A DNA stretch of 64,000 nucleotides from Sphingopyxis macrogoltabida (GCF_001307295.1 NZ_CP012700.1:189001-253000), one strand, 5' to 3'. Shown: positions 12,057 through 19,987, numbered from the stretch's first letter. Program-made: numbers and translations. The notes: generated by a model not told the origin, from the letters alone.

Positions 12057-12068
12057 TTTTGCTATGTT

Positions 12069-12085
12069 ATAACCAGATAGGTTAT
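12069..12085. promoter_or_regulatory. Inverted repeat ATAACC-N5-GGTTAT upstream of the GTA genes
   Basis: The six-base arms are perfect, the spacer is AGATA, and the dyad is embedded in an AT-rich tract in a GC-rich genome. Its place ahead of the first GTA gene suggests an operator or activator site. The binding protein is unknown. Confidence 0.4.
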
Positions 12086-12207
12086 TTTATATTGACATCG
12101 TCACGCTGTTATGGCACAAGGATCACATCATGAAGAATTGCGAGTCGGGCCGGCGGCCTTCCGATGCGGGAGGTTGTTCCGGCCCGATCGCGTCTGGAGG
12201 TAGGGCG

Positions 12208-12717
12208 ATGGACGAGGTGGTGGGCCGCGGCAGGGATAGCCTGCTGAAGAAAAAGCAGCGGTCGCGCCGCGAGATTTCCGAGCGCAAGCGGGACGCATTC
12301 ATTCGGCATCTGAGCGAGACCTGCAACGTAACCCTGTCGGCCAAGCGTGTCGGGGTTGCGTTCTCGACCTTCTACAAGATCCGCCAACGCGACCCGGTGT
12401 TCGCAGCGGCGTGGCAAGGCGCACTCGATGACGGGTATCAGCGGCTGGAGATGGGGTTGCTCAATGCGGCCCTGGCGGTTGTCGAAGGCCGGCGTCCGGA
12501 TGCGGGCGAAGACGGCGGAGAAGATAGGGTCATCGCGCCGATGTCGATGGATCAGGCGCTTCGCGTCCTGGGGCGGCACGAGGGAAGCGTTCGCGGCGGA
12601 AAGCTGCGCAGTCTTCGCCCCGGCAAGGGAAAGATGCCGACGGCCGAGGAAACCGACGAAGAGGTTATGAAACGGATTGCGATCCTGCGCCGTCAGCGCG
12701 GCTGGGATCAGTTGTAG
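12208..12717 (+). CDS. GTA small terminase-like protein (g1)
   Basis: The 169-residue protein has a basic N-terminus and an HTH-like segment (NVTLSAKRVGVAFSTFYKIR), as in small terminase subunits that recognise DNA for packaging. It ends two bases before the large terminase gene. The start at 12208 has a strong GGAGG site 6 bases upstream. An alternative ATG at 12130, with AAGGA upstream, would add 26 residues. In type-I GTAs this subunit supports near-random headful packaging of host DNA. The assignment rests on position and the HTH segment. Confidence 0.72.
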   Translation: MDEVVGRGRDSLLKKKQRSRREISERKRDAFIRHLSETCNVTLSAKRVGVAFSTFYKIRQRDPVFAAAWQGALDDGYQRLEMGLLNAALAVVEGRRPDAGEDGGEDRVIAPMSMDQALRVLGRHEGSVRGGKLRSLRPGKGKMPTAEETDEEVMKRIAILRRQRGWDQL

Positions 12718-12719
12718 CA

Positions 12720-14054
12720 ATGGCGCAGGCAACGCGCGACGTCGTCGGCGACATCCTGGACCTGCTATGCACACTGACGCCGGGACAATTACGGCGTTTG
12801 ATGCGCGATCTGCCGCTCAAATACCGGCGCGAGCTGATCGAACGCTGGCAGGGCTGGGCGCAGGCGGGACAATGCGAGCCGCCGGGCGACTGGCGGATCT
12901 GGATGATCCGCGCCGGGCGGGGATTCGGCAAGACGCGCGCCGGGGCCGAATGGGTCAGCGAATGGGCGCGGATGCTGCCCGACGCCCGGATCGCGCTGGT
13001 GGCGGCGAATGACGCCGACGGGCGGCGGGTGATGGTCGAGGGGCCGAGCGGTTTGCTCGCGGTGGCCCGCTCGGATGAGGAGCCGCGCTGGCGCGAGGGA
13101 TTGCGTGAACTGCATTTCAGCAGCGGGGCGGTGGCGACGCTCTATTCGGCGGCGGCGGCAGAAAATTTGCGCGGGCCGGAGCATCATGTCGCATGGTGTG
13201 ACGAGCTTGCGAAATGGCCGCATGGCGACGCGGCGTGGGACAATCTGATAATGGGCTTGCGGCTGGGAGACCGCCCGCGCGTGCTGATCACGACGACGCC
13301 GAAGCCGACCTCACTGATGCGGCGGATCATGGATTTACCGGGCTATGAGGAGACGCGCGGCGGTACGAATGACAATCCCTATCTGCCCTCGAACTTCGTC
13401 GAGGCGATGCTGGCGAGCTATGGCGGGACGCGGCTGGGGCGGCAGGAACTCGACGGTGAGTTGCTGGAGGATGTCGAGGGGGCGCTGTGGACGCGCGCGC
13501 TAATCGAGCGGTGCCGGATCGGCGCCGGGGACGTCGGCAAGCCGGTACGCGTCGTGATCGGCGTCGATCCGCCGGCGACGGCGAACGGCGATGCGTGCGG
13601 GATCGTGGTGGCGGTTGAGCTCCGCGACGGGCGGCTCGCGGTCGTCGAGGATGCGAGCGTCGCGACGCCGCCGCCGGGCGTGTGGGCGCAGGCGGTGACG
13701 GCTGCGGCGGCGCGCTGGGGCGCCGACCGGATCGTCGCCGAAAGCAATATGGGGGGCGAGATGGTCGAGAGCACATTGCGCCAGGCCGACTGCACGCTGC
13801 CGGTGGTGCCGGTGCATGCGAGCGTCGGCAAGGCGCGCCGCGCCGAGCCGGTCGCGATCGCTTATGAGCGCGGGCGGGTGGTGCATGCGGGGGCGTTCGC
13901 GGCGCTGGAAGACGAGCTTTGCGGGTTGCAGGTGGGCGGCGGCTATGCCGGGCCGGGGCGGTCGCCCGACAGGGCCGATGCGTGCGTGTGGGCGCTGGCG
14001 GCTTTGCTCGAGGGGTTGAAGAAGGGGCGGGGGCCGGGGGTGCGGCGGGTTTGA
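12720..14054 (+). CDS. GTA large terminase (g2)
   Basis: This 444-residue packaging motor has an N-terminal ATPase and a C-terminal nuclease. Walker A is RAGRGFGKT (64-72). Walker B ends in CDE (160-162), and TTTPKPT (191-197) is the coupling motif. Nuclease acidic residues lie in VIGVDPPA (D283), AESNMGG and DRADACVWAL. It cuts and pumps DNA into the prohead. It lies directly after the small terminase but is separated from the portal gene by 615 bp, unlike the tight spacing seen in Rhodobacter-type GTA clusters. Confidence 0.92.
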   Translation: MAQATRDVVGDILDLLCTLTPGQLRRLMRDLPLKYRRELIERWQGWAQAGQCEPPGDWRIWMIRAGRGFGKTRAGAEWVSEWARMLPDARIALVAANDADGRRVMVEGPSGLLAVARSDEEPRWREGLRELHFSSGAVATLYSAAAAENLRGPEHHVAWCDELAKWPHGDAAWDNLIMGLRLGDRPRVLITTTPKPTSLMRRIMDLPGYEETRGGTNDNPYLPSNFVEAMLASYGGTRLGRQELDGELLEDVEGALWTRALIERCRIGAGDVGKPVRVVIGVDPPATANGDACGIVVAVELRDGRLAVVEDASVATPPPGVWAQAVTAAAARWGADRIVAESNMGGEMVESTLRQADCTLPVVPVHASVGKARRAEPVAIAYERGRVVHAGAFAALEDELCGLQVGGGYAGPGRSPDRADACVWALAALLEGLKKGRGPGVRRV

Positions 14055-14096
14055 ACGGTGGGTTGGCAACTACAAGGTCGGATGCTTCGAGAACAG

Positions 14097-14121
14097 ATTA
14101 TCCTGACGGGATAATTTTCTT
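14097..14121 (+). terminator. Weak terminator-like hairpin after the large terminase
   Basis: ATTATCC (14097-14103), a 5-base loop and GGATAAT (14109-14115) are followed by TTTCTT. The stem is short and AT-rich, so termination would be partial. It could instead be an operator. Confidence 0.35.
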
Positions 14122-14522
14122 GCGAGCTGTGGTCCGCCTGTGCGAAAGTTTCGCACGGCGAAACTCGCAAGGGTGGTAGCCGTCCTACCCGTTCTGCTCC
14201 GCCTAGAAGTCGAACGAATACTGGTTAGGCCAACGCCGGGTATGAGCAGTCACCTGCTCGACCCGGCCAAGGCGCCAGCGCTTATATGCTCGTACGAATA
14301 CGCGCTTCATAAGCTGTCTCCTTTTTGAAGATGGGATTGAGCCCACGCTCCGGAAGGCCTCGTGCCTCCGCGCCGTTCAGAGGCCGCGGTTCCGGTCAAA
14401 AAGGTTGGTAGGACGACTACCGACAATCTGGATAAGCGAGCAGGAACAAATAGCCAACCATGAACATGGGCCATTTCCACCCGTTGGTCTCGCTGGCTGT
14501 GAATTGTGCGTGAATAACCAAT

Positions 14523-14604
14523 CCGTTCGCATCGAGCGAAGTCGAGATGCCCATCGGCATAGCGTTTGCCTTCGCGGTGTCTCGACTTCGCTCGACACGA
14601 ACGG
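14523..14604. repeat. Palindromic repeat family A, copy 2
   Basis: The core arms (TCGAGCGAAGTCGAGA and TCTCGACTTCGCTCGA) are the same as in the copies near 2.5 kb and 35.1 kb, with a diverged central loop. The orientation matches the 35.1-kb copy. It sits inside the terminase-portal gap of the GTA cluster. Confidence 0.8.
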
Positions 14605-14669
14605 AGAATAGGGCGGCGTCTTGACGCACTGGGCCCCGGCTTTCGCCGGGGTGCATTTAGGAGAACATC

Positions 14670-15776
14670 ATGAACTGGTTTGGCCGCAAGGCCGCGCAGG
14701 GGCCTGCGCGGCCTGCTTTGTCGCGGGTGTATGGGAGCTGGAGTGCGCCGGCGCCGCTGACGTGGGAGGCGCAGGTGTGGGAGGGTTATTTGTCCAACGC
14801 GATCGTCCAGCGCGCGGTGCGGCTGGTCGCCGAGGCGGCGGGGTCGGCGCCGGTCGAGGCGGACGATCCGGCGCTGCTGGCGCTCGTTTCCGCGACGTCG
14901 GGCGGGCAGGGGCTTGTCGAGACGTTGGCGTCGCAACTGCTGCTGCACGGCAATGGCTATGTGCAGATTTTGACCGACGGCGCGGGGGCGCCGGCCGAGC
15001 TGTTCGCGCTCCGGCCCGAGCGGGTGACGGTCGAGGCCGACGCGCGCGGATGGCCGGTCGCCTATCGTTACAAGGCGGGCGGCAGCGCCGCGGTGCTGCC
15101 CGCCGAGGACGGCGCGGGGCGGACCGCGGTGGTGCATGTGAAGGCGCTGCATCCGCTCGACGATCATTATGGCGCGGGGTGCCTCGGTGCAGCATCTGGC
15201 GCGATAGCGGCGCATAATGCCGCGGCGAAGTGGAATGCGGCGCTGCTCGAGAATGCGGCGCGGCCGTCGGGGGCGCTGGTGCACGATCCGGGCGACAAGG
15301 GCATGCCGTTGTCGGCCGAGCAGGTCGACCGGCTGCGCGAGGAGCTGGCCGAGAGCTTCGCGGGCGGGGCGAATGCGGGGCGGCCGCTGCTGCTCGAGGG
15401 CGGGCTGAAGTGGCAGGCGCTGTCGCTGTCGCCGGCAGAGATGGATTTCCTGGCGCTGAAGGATTCGAGCGCGCGCGAGATTGCGATGGCGTTCGGGGTG
15501 CCGCCGATGCTGCTCGGGCTGCCCGGCGATGCGACCTATGCCAATTATCGCGAGGCCAGCCGCGCGCTGTGGCGGCTGACCGTCCTGCCGCTCTGCACGA
15601 AGATATTGGGGGCGATTTCGCAGGGGCTGGCGGAGTGGTTCGACGGCGCCGGGCTGCGCGTCGACCTCGACCGGGTGCCGGCGCTCGTCGAGGACCGGAT
15701 GGCGCTGTGGCGCGAGGTGTCGGCGGCGGACTGGCTGACCGCAGACGAGAAGAAGGCGCTGCTCGGGGTGGGTTAG
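14670..15776 (+). CDS. GTA portal protein, HK97 family (g3)
   Basis: This 368-residue protein should form the dodecameric ring through which DNA enters the capsid. Family-typical segments include YLSNAIVQRAVRLVAEAAGS near the N-terminus, LLLHGNGYVQI, and the C-terminal FGVPPMLLGLPGDATYANY. The last is the most conserved portal motif in HK97-like phages and GTAs. The ATG follows TAGGAG. Order and size agree with RcGTA g3. Confidence 0.93.
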   Translation: MNWFGRKAAQGPARPALSRVYGSWSAPAPLTWEAQVWEGYLSNAIVQRAVRLVAEAAGSAPVEADDPALLALVSATSGGQGLVETLASQLLLHGNGYVQILTDGAGAPAELFALRPERVTVEADARGWPVAYRYKAGGSAAVLPAEDGAGRTAVVHVKALHPLDDHYGAGCLGAASGAIAAHNAAAKWNAALLENAARPSGALVHDPGDKGMPLSAEQVDRLREELAESFAGGANAGRPLLLEGGLKWQALSLSPAEMDFLALKDSSAREIAMAFGVPPMLLGLPGDATYANYREASRALWRLTVLPLCTKILGAISQGLAEWFDGAGLRVDLDRVPALVEDRMALWREVSAADWLTADEKKALLGVG

Positions 15777-15783
15777 CCACCCT

Positions 15784-15857
15784 CGTCATCCCAGCGAAAG
15801 CTGGGATCGCTGGCGGCGTGCCACAACGATAGCGGTCCCAGCTTTCGCTGGGACGAC
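15784..15857. repeat. Palindromic repeat family B, copy 1
   Basis: Two hairpins, CCCAGC-GAAA-GCTGGG and its mirror CCCAGC-TTTC-GCTGGG, face each other across about 30 bp and are bounded by GTCATCCC and GGGACGAC. The repeat lies between the portal gene and the next small gene, inside the GTA late operon. Confidence 0.8.
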
Positions 15858-15874
15858 GATTTGAGGACATCGGC

Positions 15875-16183
15875 ATGGATGAGGAAGAGGCGCTGGCGCG
15901 GTTGATCGCGCTGGCGGGGACGAGTGCGCCCGATGCGGCGCTGTTGCGTGCGGTGGTCGAGGAAGCGAGCGAGCTGGGGGCGCGGCGGGCATTGGCAAGG
16001 CTTGGCCTCGCCGACGAGGCGGCGCGCGACGATGTGAGCGACCTCAGGCAACTGCTCGGCGCGTGGCGCGACGCGAAGAAGAGCGCCTGGGCGGCGGCGG
16101 TCGACTGGGCGGTGCGCGGGATGCTGGCGCTGCTGGTCGTCGGGCTGGCGATGAAGCTGGGACTGCCGGGGCTGCTGAAGTGA
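15875..16183 (+). CDS. Small GTA-cluster membrane protein (DUF6127-like)
   Basis: The 102-residue protein is helical and charged in its first 75 residues (including a WRDAKKSAW segment), and residues about 82-99 form one transmembrane helix (GMLALLVVGLAMKLG). It sits where sphingomonad GTA clusters carry a small gene between portal and protease; I recall it as DUF6127, from memory only. Its stop overlaps the GTG start of the protease, which indicates translational coupling. Its function is unknown; a holin-like or membrane-docking role would be speculation. Confidence 0.7.
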   Translation: MDEEEALARLIALAGTSAPDAALLRAVVEEASELGARRALARLGLADEAARDDVSDLRQLLGAWRDAKKSAWAAAVDWAVRGMLALLVVGLAMKLGLPGLLK

Positions 16184-16671
16184 GTTCGGGAGCGGAACAG
16201 GCCCTCCCCCCGGCCCCCTCCCGCAAGCGGGAGGGGGAGATACGGTTCGCGGGCTATGCGTCGGTGTTCGACCGCGTCGATCGCGGCGGAGACATTGTGC
16301 GCGCCGGGGCCTTTGCGGCGAGTTTGCGCGAGGGGCGCCCGGTGCCGCTGCTCTGGCAGCACCGGCCGGGGGCGGTGGTCGGCACGATCGAGACGTTGGC
16401 GGAGGATGCGCGGGGCTTACGCGTCGTGGCGCGGGTGACGCATCCGACGGCGGCGAAGCTCGTCGAACGCGGTGCGTTGACCGGGCTCAGCTTTGGCTAT
16501 CGGGTGCGCGCGGCGCGCGGGGAGGGCCCGCGCGAGCTGCTGGCGCTCGACCTTGCGGAGGTGAGCCTGGTGGCGGCGCCGATGCAGCCGCTGGCGCGAG
16601 TGATTGCGGTGGAGGGCGGATCGATCCTCCCTGCGCCGAAGGCGTGGGGAGGTGGCAGCCCGAAGGGCTGA
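16180..16671 (+). CDS. GTA prohead protease, HK97/U35 family (g4)
   Basis: This 163-residue serine protease matures the capsid shell by removing scaffold segments of the major capsid protein. The catalytic His is in LLWQHRPG and the Ser in GLTGLSFGYRV, followed by the conserved LAEVSLVAAPM strand. Translation starts at GTG 16180, overlapping the preceding stop (GTGA). A perfect palindrome of repeat family C (16214-16237) encodes the N-terminal residues PAPSRKREGE. The C-terminal tail LPAPKAWGGGSPKG falls in a second family-C repeat, so both ends of the protein appear to be repeat-derived. Confidence 0.88.
   Translation: MSSGAEQALPPAPSRKREGEIRFAGYASVFDRVDRGGDIVRAGAFAASLREGRPVPLLWQHRPGAVVGTIETLAEDARGLRVVARVTHPTAAKLVERGALTGLSFGYRVRAARGEGPRELLALDLAEVSLVAAPMQPLARVIAVEGGSILPAPKAWGGGSPKG
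16214..16237. repeat. Palindromic repeat family C inside the protease gene
   Basis: CCCCCTCCCGC-AA-GCGGGAGGGGG is a perfect 11-bp stem with a 2-base loop. The same element occurs at about 38.22-38.34 kb between genes. Here it is translated as part of the protease N-terminus. Confidence 0.75.
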
Positions 16672-16756
16672 CGGAGGGGCGGATGGCGCGAGATCGCGGC
16701 CCCTCCACCACCGCTTCGCGGCGGTCCCCCTCCCCATGGCTGCGCCACAGGGAGGA
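16626..16756. repeat. Compound palindromic repeat family C, protease-capsid junction
   Basis: TCCTCCCTGCGCC at the left and GGCTGCGCCACAGGGAGGA at the right are mutually complementary over most of their length. Smaller hairpins such as CCGC-TTCG-GCGG lie between. The element spans the end of the protease gene and most of the leader before the capsid gene, so it may also affect mRNA folding there. Confidence 0.65.
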
Positions 16757-16778
16757 TCTTTTGGAAGGAGTGACAAGC

Positions 16779-17918
16779 ATGGACGATATGGAAGTGAAGG
16801 CAGACGCGCTCGAGGGGGCGTTCGATGCGGTGCTGGCGGCCGAGGCGGTCGATGATCTGAAAGCGTCGGTCGCGGCGCTGAAAGCACAGGTCGATGCCCA
16901 GGCGGTGGCGGCGTCGCGGTTGCCGCTCGACGGCGCCAAGGCGGCCGATCCGGCGCGTGACGCGTTCGTCGAGCGCTATCTACGCCGCGGTATCGATGCG
17001 GGCGTCGAGATGAAAAGCCTGTCGGGGGCGAGCGGCGGCGAGGGCGGCTATGCGGTGCCGCGCGAGATCGACGGCTCGATCGCCGCGACGCTGAAGGCGC
17101 TGTCGCCGATCCGGTCGATCGCGACGGTCGTGCAGACGGGGACGAGCGGCTATCGCAAGCTGGTCGCGACGGGATCGATGGGCGCCGGCTGGGTCGGCGA
17201 GACCGCGGCGCGGCCCGAGACCGCGACGCGCAGCTTTGCCGAGATCGCGCCGCCGTCGGGCGAGCTTTACGCCAATCCGGCGGCGAGCCAGGCAATGCTC
17301 GACGATGCGATGTTCGACGTCGAGGACTGGCTGGCCGACGAGCTCGGCCGCGAGTTCGCGGTGGCCGAGGGTAGCGCGTTCGTGAACGGCAACGGCACGA
17401 ACCGGCCGAAGGGCTTCCTGACCTATACGGCGACGAACGAGATCGACAGCGTGCGCGCTTTCGGGTCGCTGCAGTATCTCGCGACGGGGACGGCGGGCGC
17501 CTTTCCGGCATCGAACCCGCAGGACAAGCTCGTCGAGCTGGTCCATTCGCTGAAGGCGCCGTACCGGCAAGGGGCGTGCTGGGTGATGAATTCGGACACG
17601 CTGTCGCGTATCCGCAAGTTCAAGACCAGCGACGGCGCTTTCGTGTGGCAGCCGGGGATGGTCGAGGGGCAGGCGGCGACGCTGCTCGGCTATCCGGTGG
17701 TCGAGGCCGAGGACATGCCCGATGTCGGTGCGAACAGCCTGTCGGTCGCCTTCGGCAACTTCGCCGCCGGATATCTGATCGCCGACCGCGGCGAGACGCG
17801 CATCCTGCGCGACCCATTCAGCAACAAGCCTTTTGTGCATTTCTATGCAACCAAAAGGGTGGGCGGTGCGATCATCGATTCGCAGGCCATCAAATTGCTG
17901 AAGTTCGCCGCCAGCTAA
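16779..17918 (+). CDS. GTA major capsid protein, HK97 fold (g5)
   Basis: The 379-residue protein has an N-terminal helical scaffold (delta) segment of about 90 residues, then the HK97 capsid core. Recognisable stretches are SGASGGEGGYAVPREID (the expected protease-cleavage neighbourhood), VNGNGTNRPKGFLTY, WVMNSDTLSRIRKFK and ILRDPFSNKPFVHFYATKRVGG. The start at 16779 has AAGGAG 8 bases upstream; the frame is open 45 codons further up, but that part lies in repeat sequence. It forms the shell. A long hairpin follows the stop. Confidence 0.95.
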   Translation: MDDMEVKADALEGAFDAVLAAEAVDDLKASVAALKAQVDAQAVAASRLPLDGAKAADPARDAFVERYLRRGIDAGVEMKSLSGASGGEGGYAVPREIDGSIAATLKALSPIRSIATVVQTGTSGYRKLVATGSMGAGWVGETAARPETATRSFAEIAPPSGELYANPAASQAMLDDAMFDVEDWLADELGREFAVAEGSAFVNGNGTNRPKGFLTYTATNEIDSVRAFGSLQYLATGTAGAFPASNPQDKLVELVHSLKAPYRQGACWVMNSDTLSRIRKFKTSDGAFVWQPGMVEGQAATLLGYPVVEAEDMPDVGANSLSVAFGNFAAGYLIADRGETRILRDPFSNKPFVHFYATKRVGGAIIDSQAIKLLKFAAS

Positions 17919-17939
17919 GCAGCGCTGGTGCGCGATGGG

Positions 17940-17983
17940 CGCCCGGCCTTGGGTTCCCTTCCCTTTCGGGTCAGGGCCGGGCG
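17940..17983 (+). terminator. Hairpin after the capsid gene (attenuator candidate)
   Basis: CGCCCGGCC (17940-17948) pairs perfectly with GGCCGGGCG (17975-17983), with further pairing inside the loop. No U-tract follows, so partial termination or 3' protection of capsid mRNA is more likely than full termination. A second small stem (CGAAAAT-N5-ATTTTCG, 18084-18102) lies further down. Confidence 0.4.
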
Positions 17984-18157
17984 TCAACCAGCCTGCACTG
18001 ATCTTCCGTCCAGGGCGGCCTGCAAATAACGACTTTTCGCACTTCCGGTGCTCACGTGCAGAAGCACGCTGCGCTCCGGCTTCCGAAAATCCGTCATTTT
18101 CGGCTCACCCTGAACGAAAGCCCGGCGCAGGCTTCTCCTGAAATTATATCGGAAAGG

Positions 18158-19528
18158 ATGGCGCTGCCATGCCGACCCTTTTTTTTCGCCGATCTGGTGC
18201 GCGAGCTGTGCCAGGAGGGCGGGACCGGGCCGCTGACGCCGACCGGCGCGGTGCCCGGGCATCGCCGCTTTGCCGGCAACGTACCGATCGACACGCCGTT
18301 TCACTATGCCATCGCGGGGGTCGTCCACGAAGGCCAGTGGGAGGCCGGGCTCGGCCGGATCGACACGAGCGGTCGGCTGGTCCGCGATACGGTCGCGGCG
18401 TCGTCGAACGGCGGCGCGCTCGTCGACTTTGCGCCCGGGCTGAAAACGCTGGCGCTGACCGTCGGGGCGGGGTGGTTCGCCGCGACCGATGCGGCAGGCG
18501 CGGCGCTCGGCGTATCGGTCGCCGCTAAACAGCCGCTGTCGACGGGGCACGATGCCGTTGCGTCCGGACTGGCGGACGATCTGGTGACGGTGCGGCGGAG
18601 CGGCGGCTGGGTCAATCTTCCGCTCGCCGCGCTGACATATAAAAATGCCGTCGGGGCCTATGTCGTCGGTGGGGTGCTCTCCTGTTCCAGCGGCACGGCG
18701 GCAGCGCCCGCGATCAGTTTCGGGTCGAGCCCGGCGACCGGCCTGTTCCGCGCGGGCACCGACATATTGGGGGTGGCGACCGGCGGGGTCGAGCGCGTCC
18801 GGGTCGCCGCGAACGGCGATTTCGGCATCGGATCGACCGCCGCGGCCAACACGCGTCTGCTGGTGCGTTCATCGGATTCAGATGCGATGCAGGTGATCGC
18901 GCGGTTCCAGACGACGAACGTCGCCGGCAATGATTCCCATTATTTGACGATTGCCGCCGACCCGACGGCCAATCTGGTCCAGCTCGCATCGACCGGCACG
19001 AGTGCGGGCGGTTTTACGTTTGTGGCGGGATCGACCGAGCGCTTGCGGCTGCTGGCGGCGGGTACATTGCAACCGGGCGCCGACAACGGCCAGACGCTGG
19101 GGTCGGCATCGTTCCGCTGGTCGGTCGTTTATGCCGGGACGGGGACGATCAACACATCGGATATGCGCGACAAGACATGGCGCGGCGGCGCTACCGCGGC
19201 CGAATTGCACGCGGCGCGGCGGATCGCGGCCGAACTGGGGTTCTTCCAGTGGAACGACGCGATTGCCGAGAAGGGGGCGGCCGGTGCGCGCCATCATTTC
19301 GGACTGCGCGCGCAGGCGGTCTGGGCGATCATGGCCGACGAAGGACTGGTCGATCCGATCGGCGCCGACGGCCGGCCGGGCGCGACCCCCTATGCCTTTC
19401 TTTGCTGGGACGAATGGGATGCGGATGGCGGGACGCAGATGCGCTTCGGCATCCGCCCCGACCAGCTCGCGCTGTTCCTGATCGCCGGGCAGGAGGCGCG
19501 GATCGCGGCGCTGGAGGCAGCGGCGTGA
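18158..19528 (+). CDS. Tail-fibre/spike-like protein with C-terminal S74-type chaperone domain
   Basis: The 456-residue protein has an N-terminal phage-type module (FFADLVREL ... GPLTPTGAVPGHRRFAG). A repetitive middle follows, and a C-terminal intramolecular chaperone-like domain begins near NTSDMRDKTW and continues with FGLRAQAVWAIMADEG, as in peptidase S74 fibre proteins. It may mediate receptor contact. Odd: it lies between capsid and adaptor genes. The start is unclear: ATG 18158 is in frame but has no properly spaced ribosome site. ATG 18169 has GGAAAGG upstream and would give the family-like MPTLFFADLV only if the T8 run (18179-18186) were seven T. Confidence 0.65.
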   Translation: MALPCRPFFFADLVRELCQEGGTGPLTPTGAVPGHRRFAGNVPIDTPFHYAIAGVVHEGQWEAGLGRIDTSGRLVRDTVAASSNGGALVDFAPGLKTLALTVGAGWFAATDAAGAALGVSVAAKQPLSTGHDAVASGLADDLVTVRRSGGWVNLPLAALTYKNAVGAYVVGGVLSCSSGTAAAPAISFGSSPATGLFRAGTDILGVATGGVERVRVAANGDFGIGSTAAANTRLLVRSSDSDAMQVIARFQTTNVAGNDSHYLTIAADPTANLVQLASTGTSAGGFTFVAGSTERLRLLAAGTLQPGADNGQTLGSASFRWSVVYAGTGTINTSDMRDKTWRGGATAAELHAARRIAAELGFFQWNDAIAEKGAAGARHHFGLRAQAVWAIMADEGLVDPIGADGRPGATPYAFLCWDEWDADGGTQMRFGIRPDQLALFLIAGQEARIAALEAAA

Positions 19529-19689
19529 CGGCGGGAAAGCCGCCGTCGGCGCAGGCGATCGGCGATGCCGGGCGGCGCGATCTGCCGGGCGAATGGGGCG
19601 GCGCCGCGCCCGACGCAGCGCGCCCGCCCGCCCGCCACCTTCAGCCCTGCGGCGTGGCGCGGCGGGTGGTGGTGGTTCGCAAACCCTGA
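19525..19689 (+). CDS. Short hypothetical protein
   Basis: This 54-codon frame begins at a GTG overlapping the stop of the fibre gene (GTGA) and ends 16 bases before the next start. The product is rich in Pro, Ala and Arg, with no recognised domain. The tight overlap with its neighbour is typical of real genes in this operon. The length and composition could also be a chance frame in GC-rich DNA. Confidence 0.35.
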   Translation: MTAGKPPSAQAIGDAGRRDLPGEWGGAAPDAARPPARHLQPCGVARRVVVVRKP

Positions 19690-19705
19690 CGAGAAAGGAG
19701 CGGAC

Positions 19706-19987
19706 ATGACGATGGTGGTGAAGGATCCGGGGGCGCGGATCGATTTCGAGTTCGAATGGGGTGCCGCCTATCCCGACGGGCAGGCGGTGCTGGCGAGCGC
19801 ATGGACCTGCGTGCCCGACGAGCCTGACGGGGTCGCGGTCGCCGCGGCGAGCCACGATCTGCTGAAATCGGTTGCGACGCTGACCGGCGGAATTGCCGGC
19901 CACGTCTATCGCGTGAGCAACCGGGTGACGATGAGCGACGGGCAGATCGACGAGCGGTCGCTGACCGTGCGGGTGGAGGAACGGTGA
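19706..19987 (+). CDS. Small phage-type structural protein (fibre-tail adaptor-like)
   Basis: The 93-residue protein is predicted to be all-beta, with motifs such as ARIDFEFEWG, HVYRVSNRVTMSDGQ and ERSLTVRV resembling small phage structural proteins annotated as fibre-tail adaptors. The start has AAAGGAG five bases upstream. The next gene starts within its stop codon, so the two are translationally coupled. It may dock the preceding fibre-like protein to the particle. No gene fills the usual head-tail stopper slot, so a substitute role there is possible but not supported by similarity I can see. Confidence 0.6.
   Translation: MTMVVKDPGARIDFEFEWGAAYPDGQAVLASAWTCVPDEPDGVAVAAASHDLLKSVATLTGGIAGHVYRVSNRVTMSDGQIDERSLTVRVEER

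Larger units (their letters stand above)
11795..12207. other. 413-bp region upstream of the GTA cluster
   Basis: This spacer holds the S9 peptidase promoter on the left and the putative GTA control region on the right. The right third (about 12050-12120) is markedly AT-rich for this genome and carries two dyads, annotated separately. A TTGACA hexamer lies at 12092-12097, but I see no convincing -10 at normal spacing. I see no protein-coding gene between the S9 peptidase start and the small terminase. Confidence 0.6.
14055..14669. other. 615-bp non-coding gap between large terminase and portal
   Basis: No convincing gene is present. The gap contains a weak terminator-like hairpin (14097-14121), a perfect short-loop palindrome GTGCGAAA-G-TTTCGCAC (14140-14156), copy 2 of repeat family A (14523-14604) and half of a family-B repeat (about 14625-14658). 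A good ribosome site, TAGGAGAACATC, precedes the portal ATG. The portal operon may therefore have its own promoter, though none is clear. Confidence 0.7.

Noticed and set aside
12043..12060. GACGGATATCCGTC-TTTT as a terminator
   Set aside because: The palindrome has no loop, so a stable RNA hairpin is unlikely; it is treated as a possible protein-binding site.
11821..12072. 83-codon frame before the GTA cluster
   Set aside because: It spans the divergent promoter region and the dyads, has no ribosome site and an atypical composition.
14140..14328. 62-codon frame in the terminase-portal gap
   Set aside because: No ribosome site, no recognisable domain, and it lies in a region dominated by repeats.
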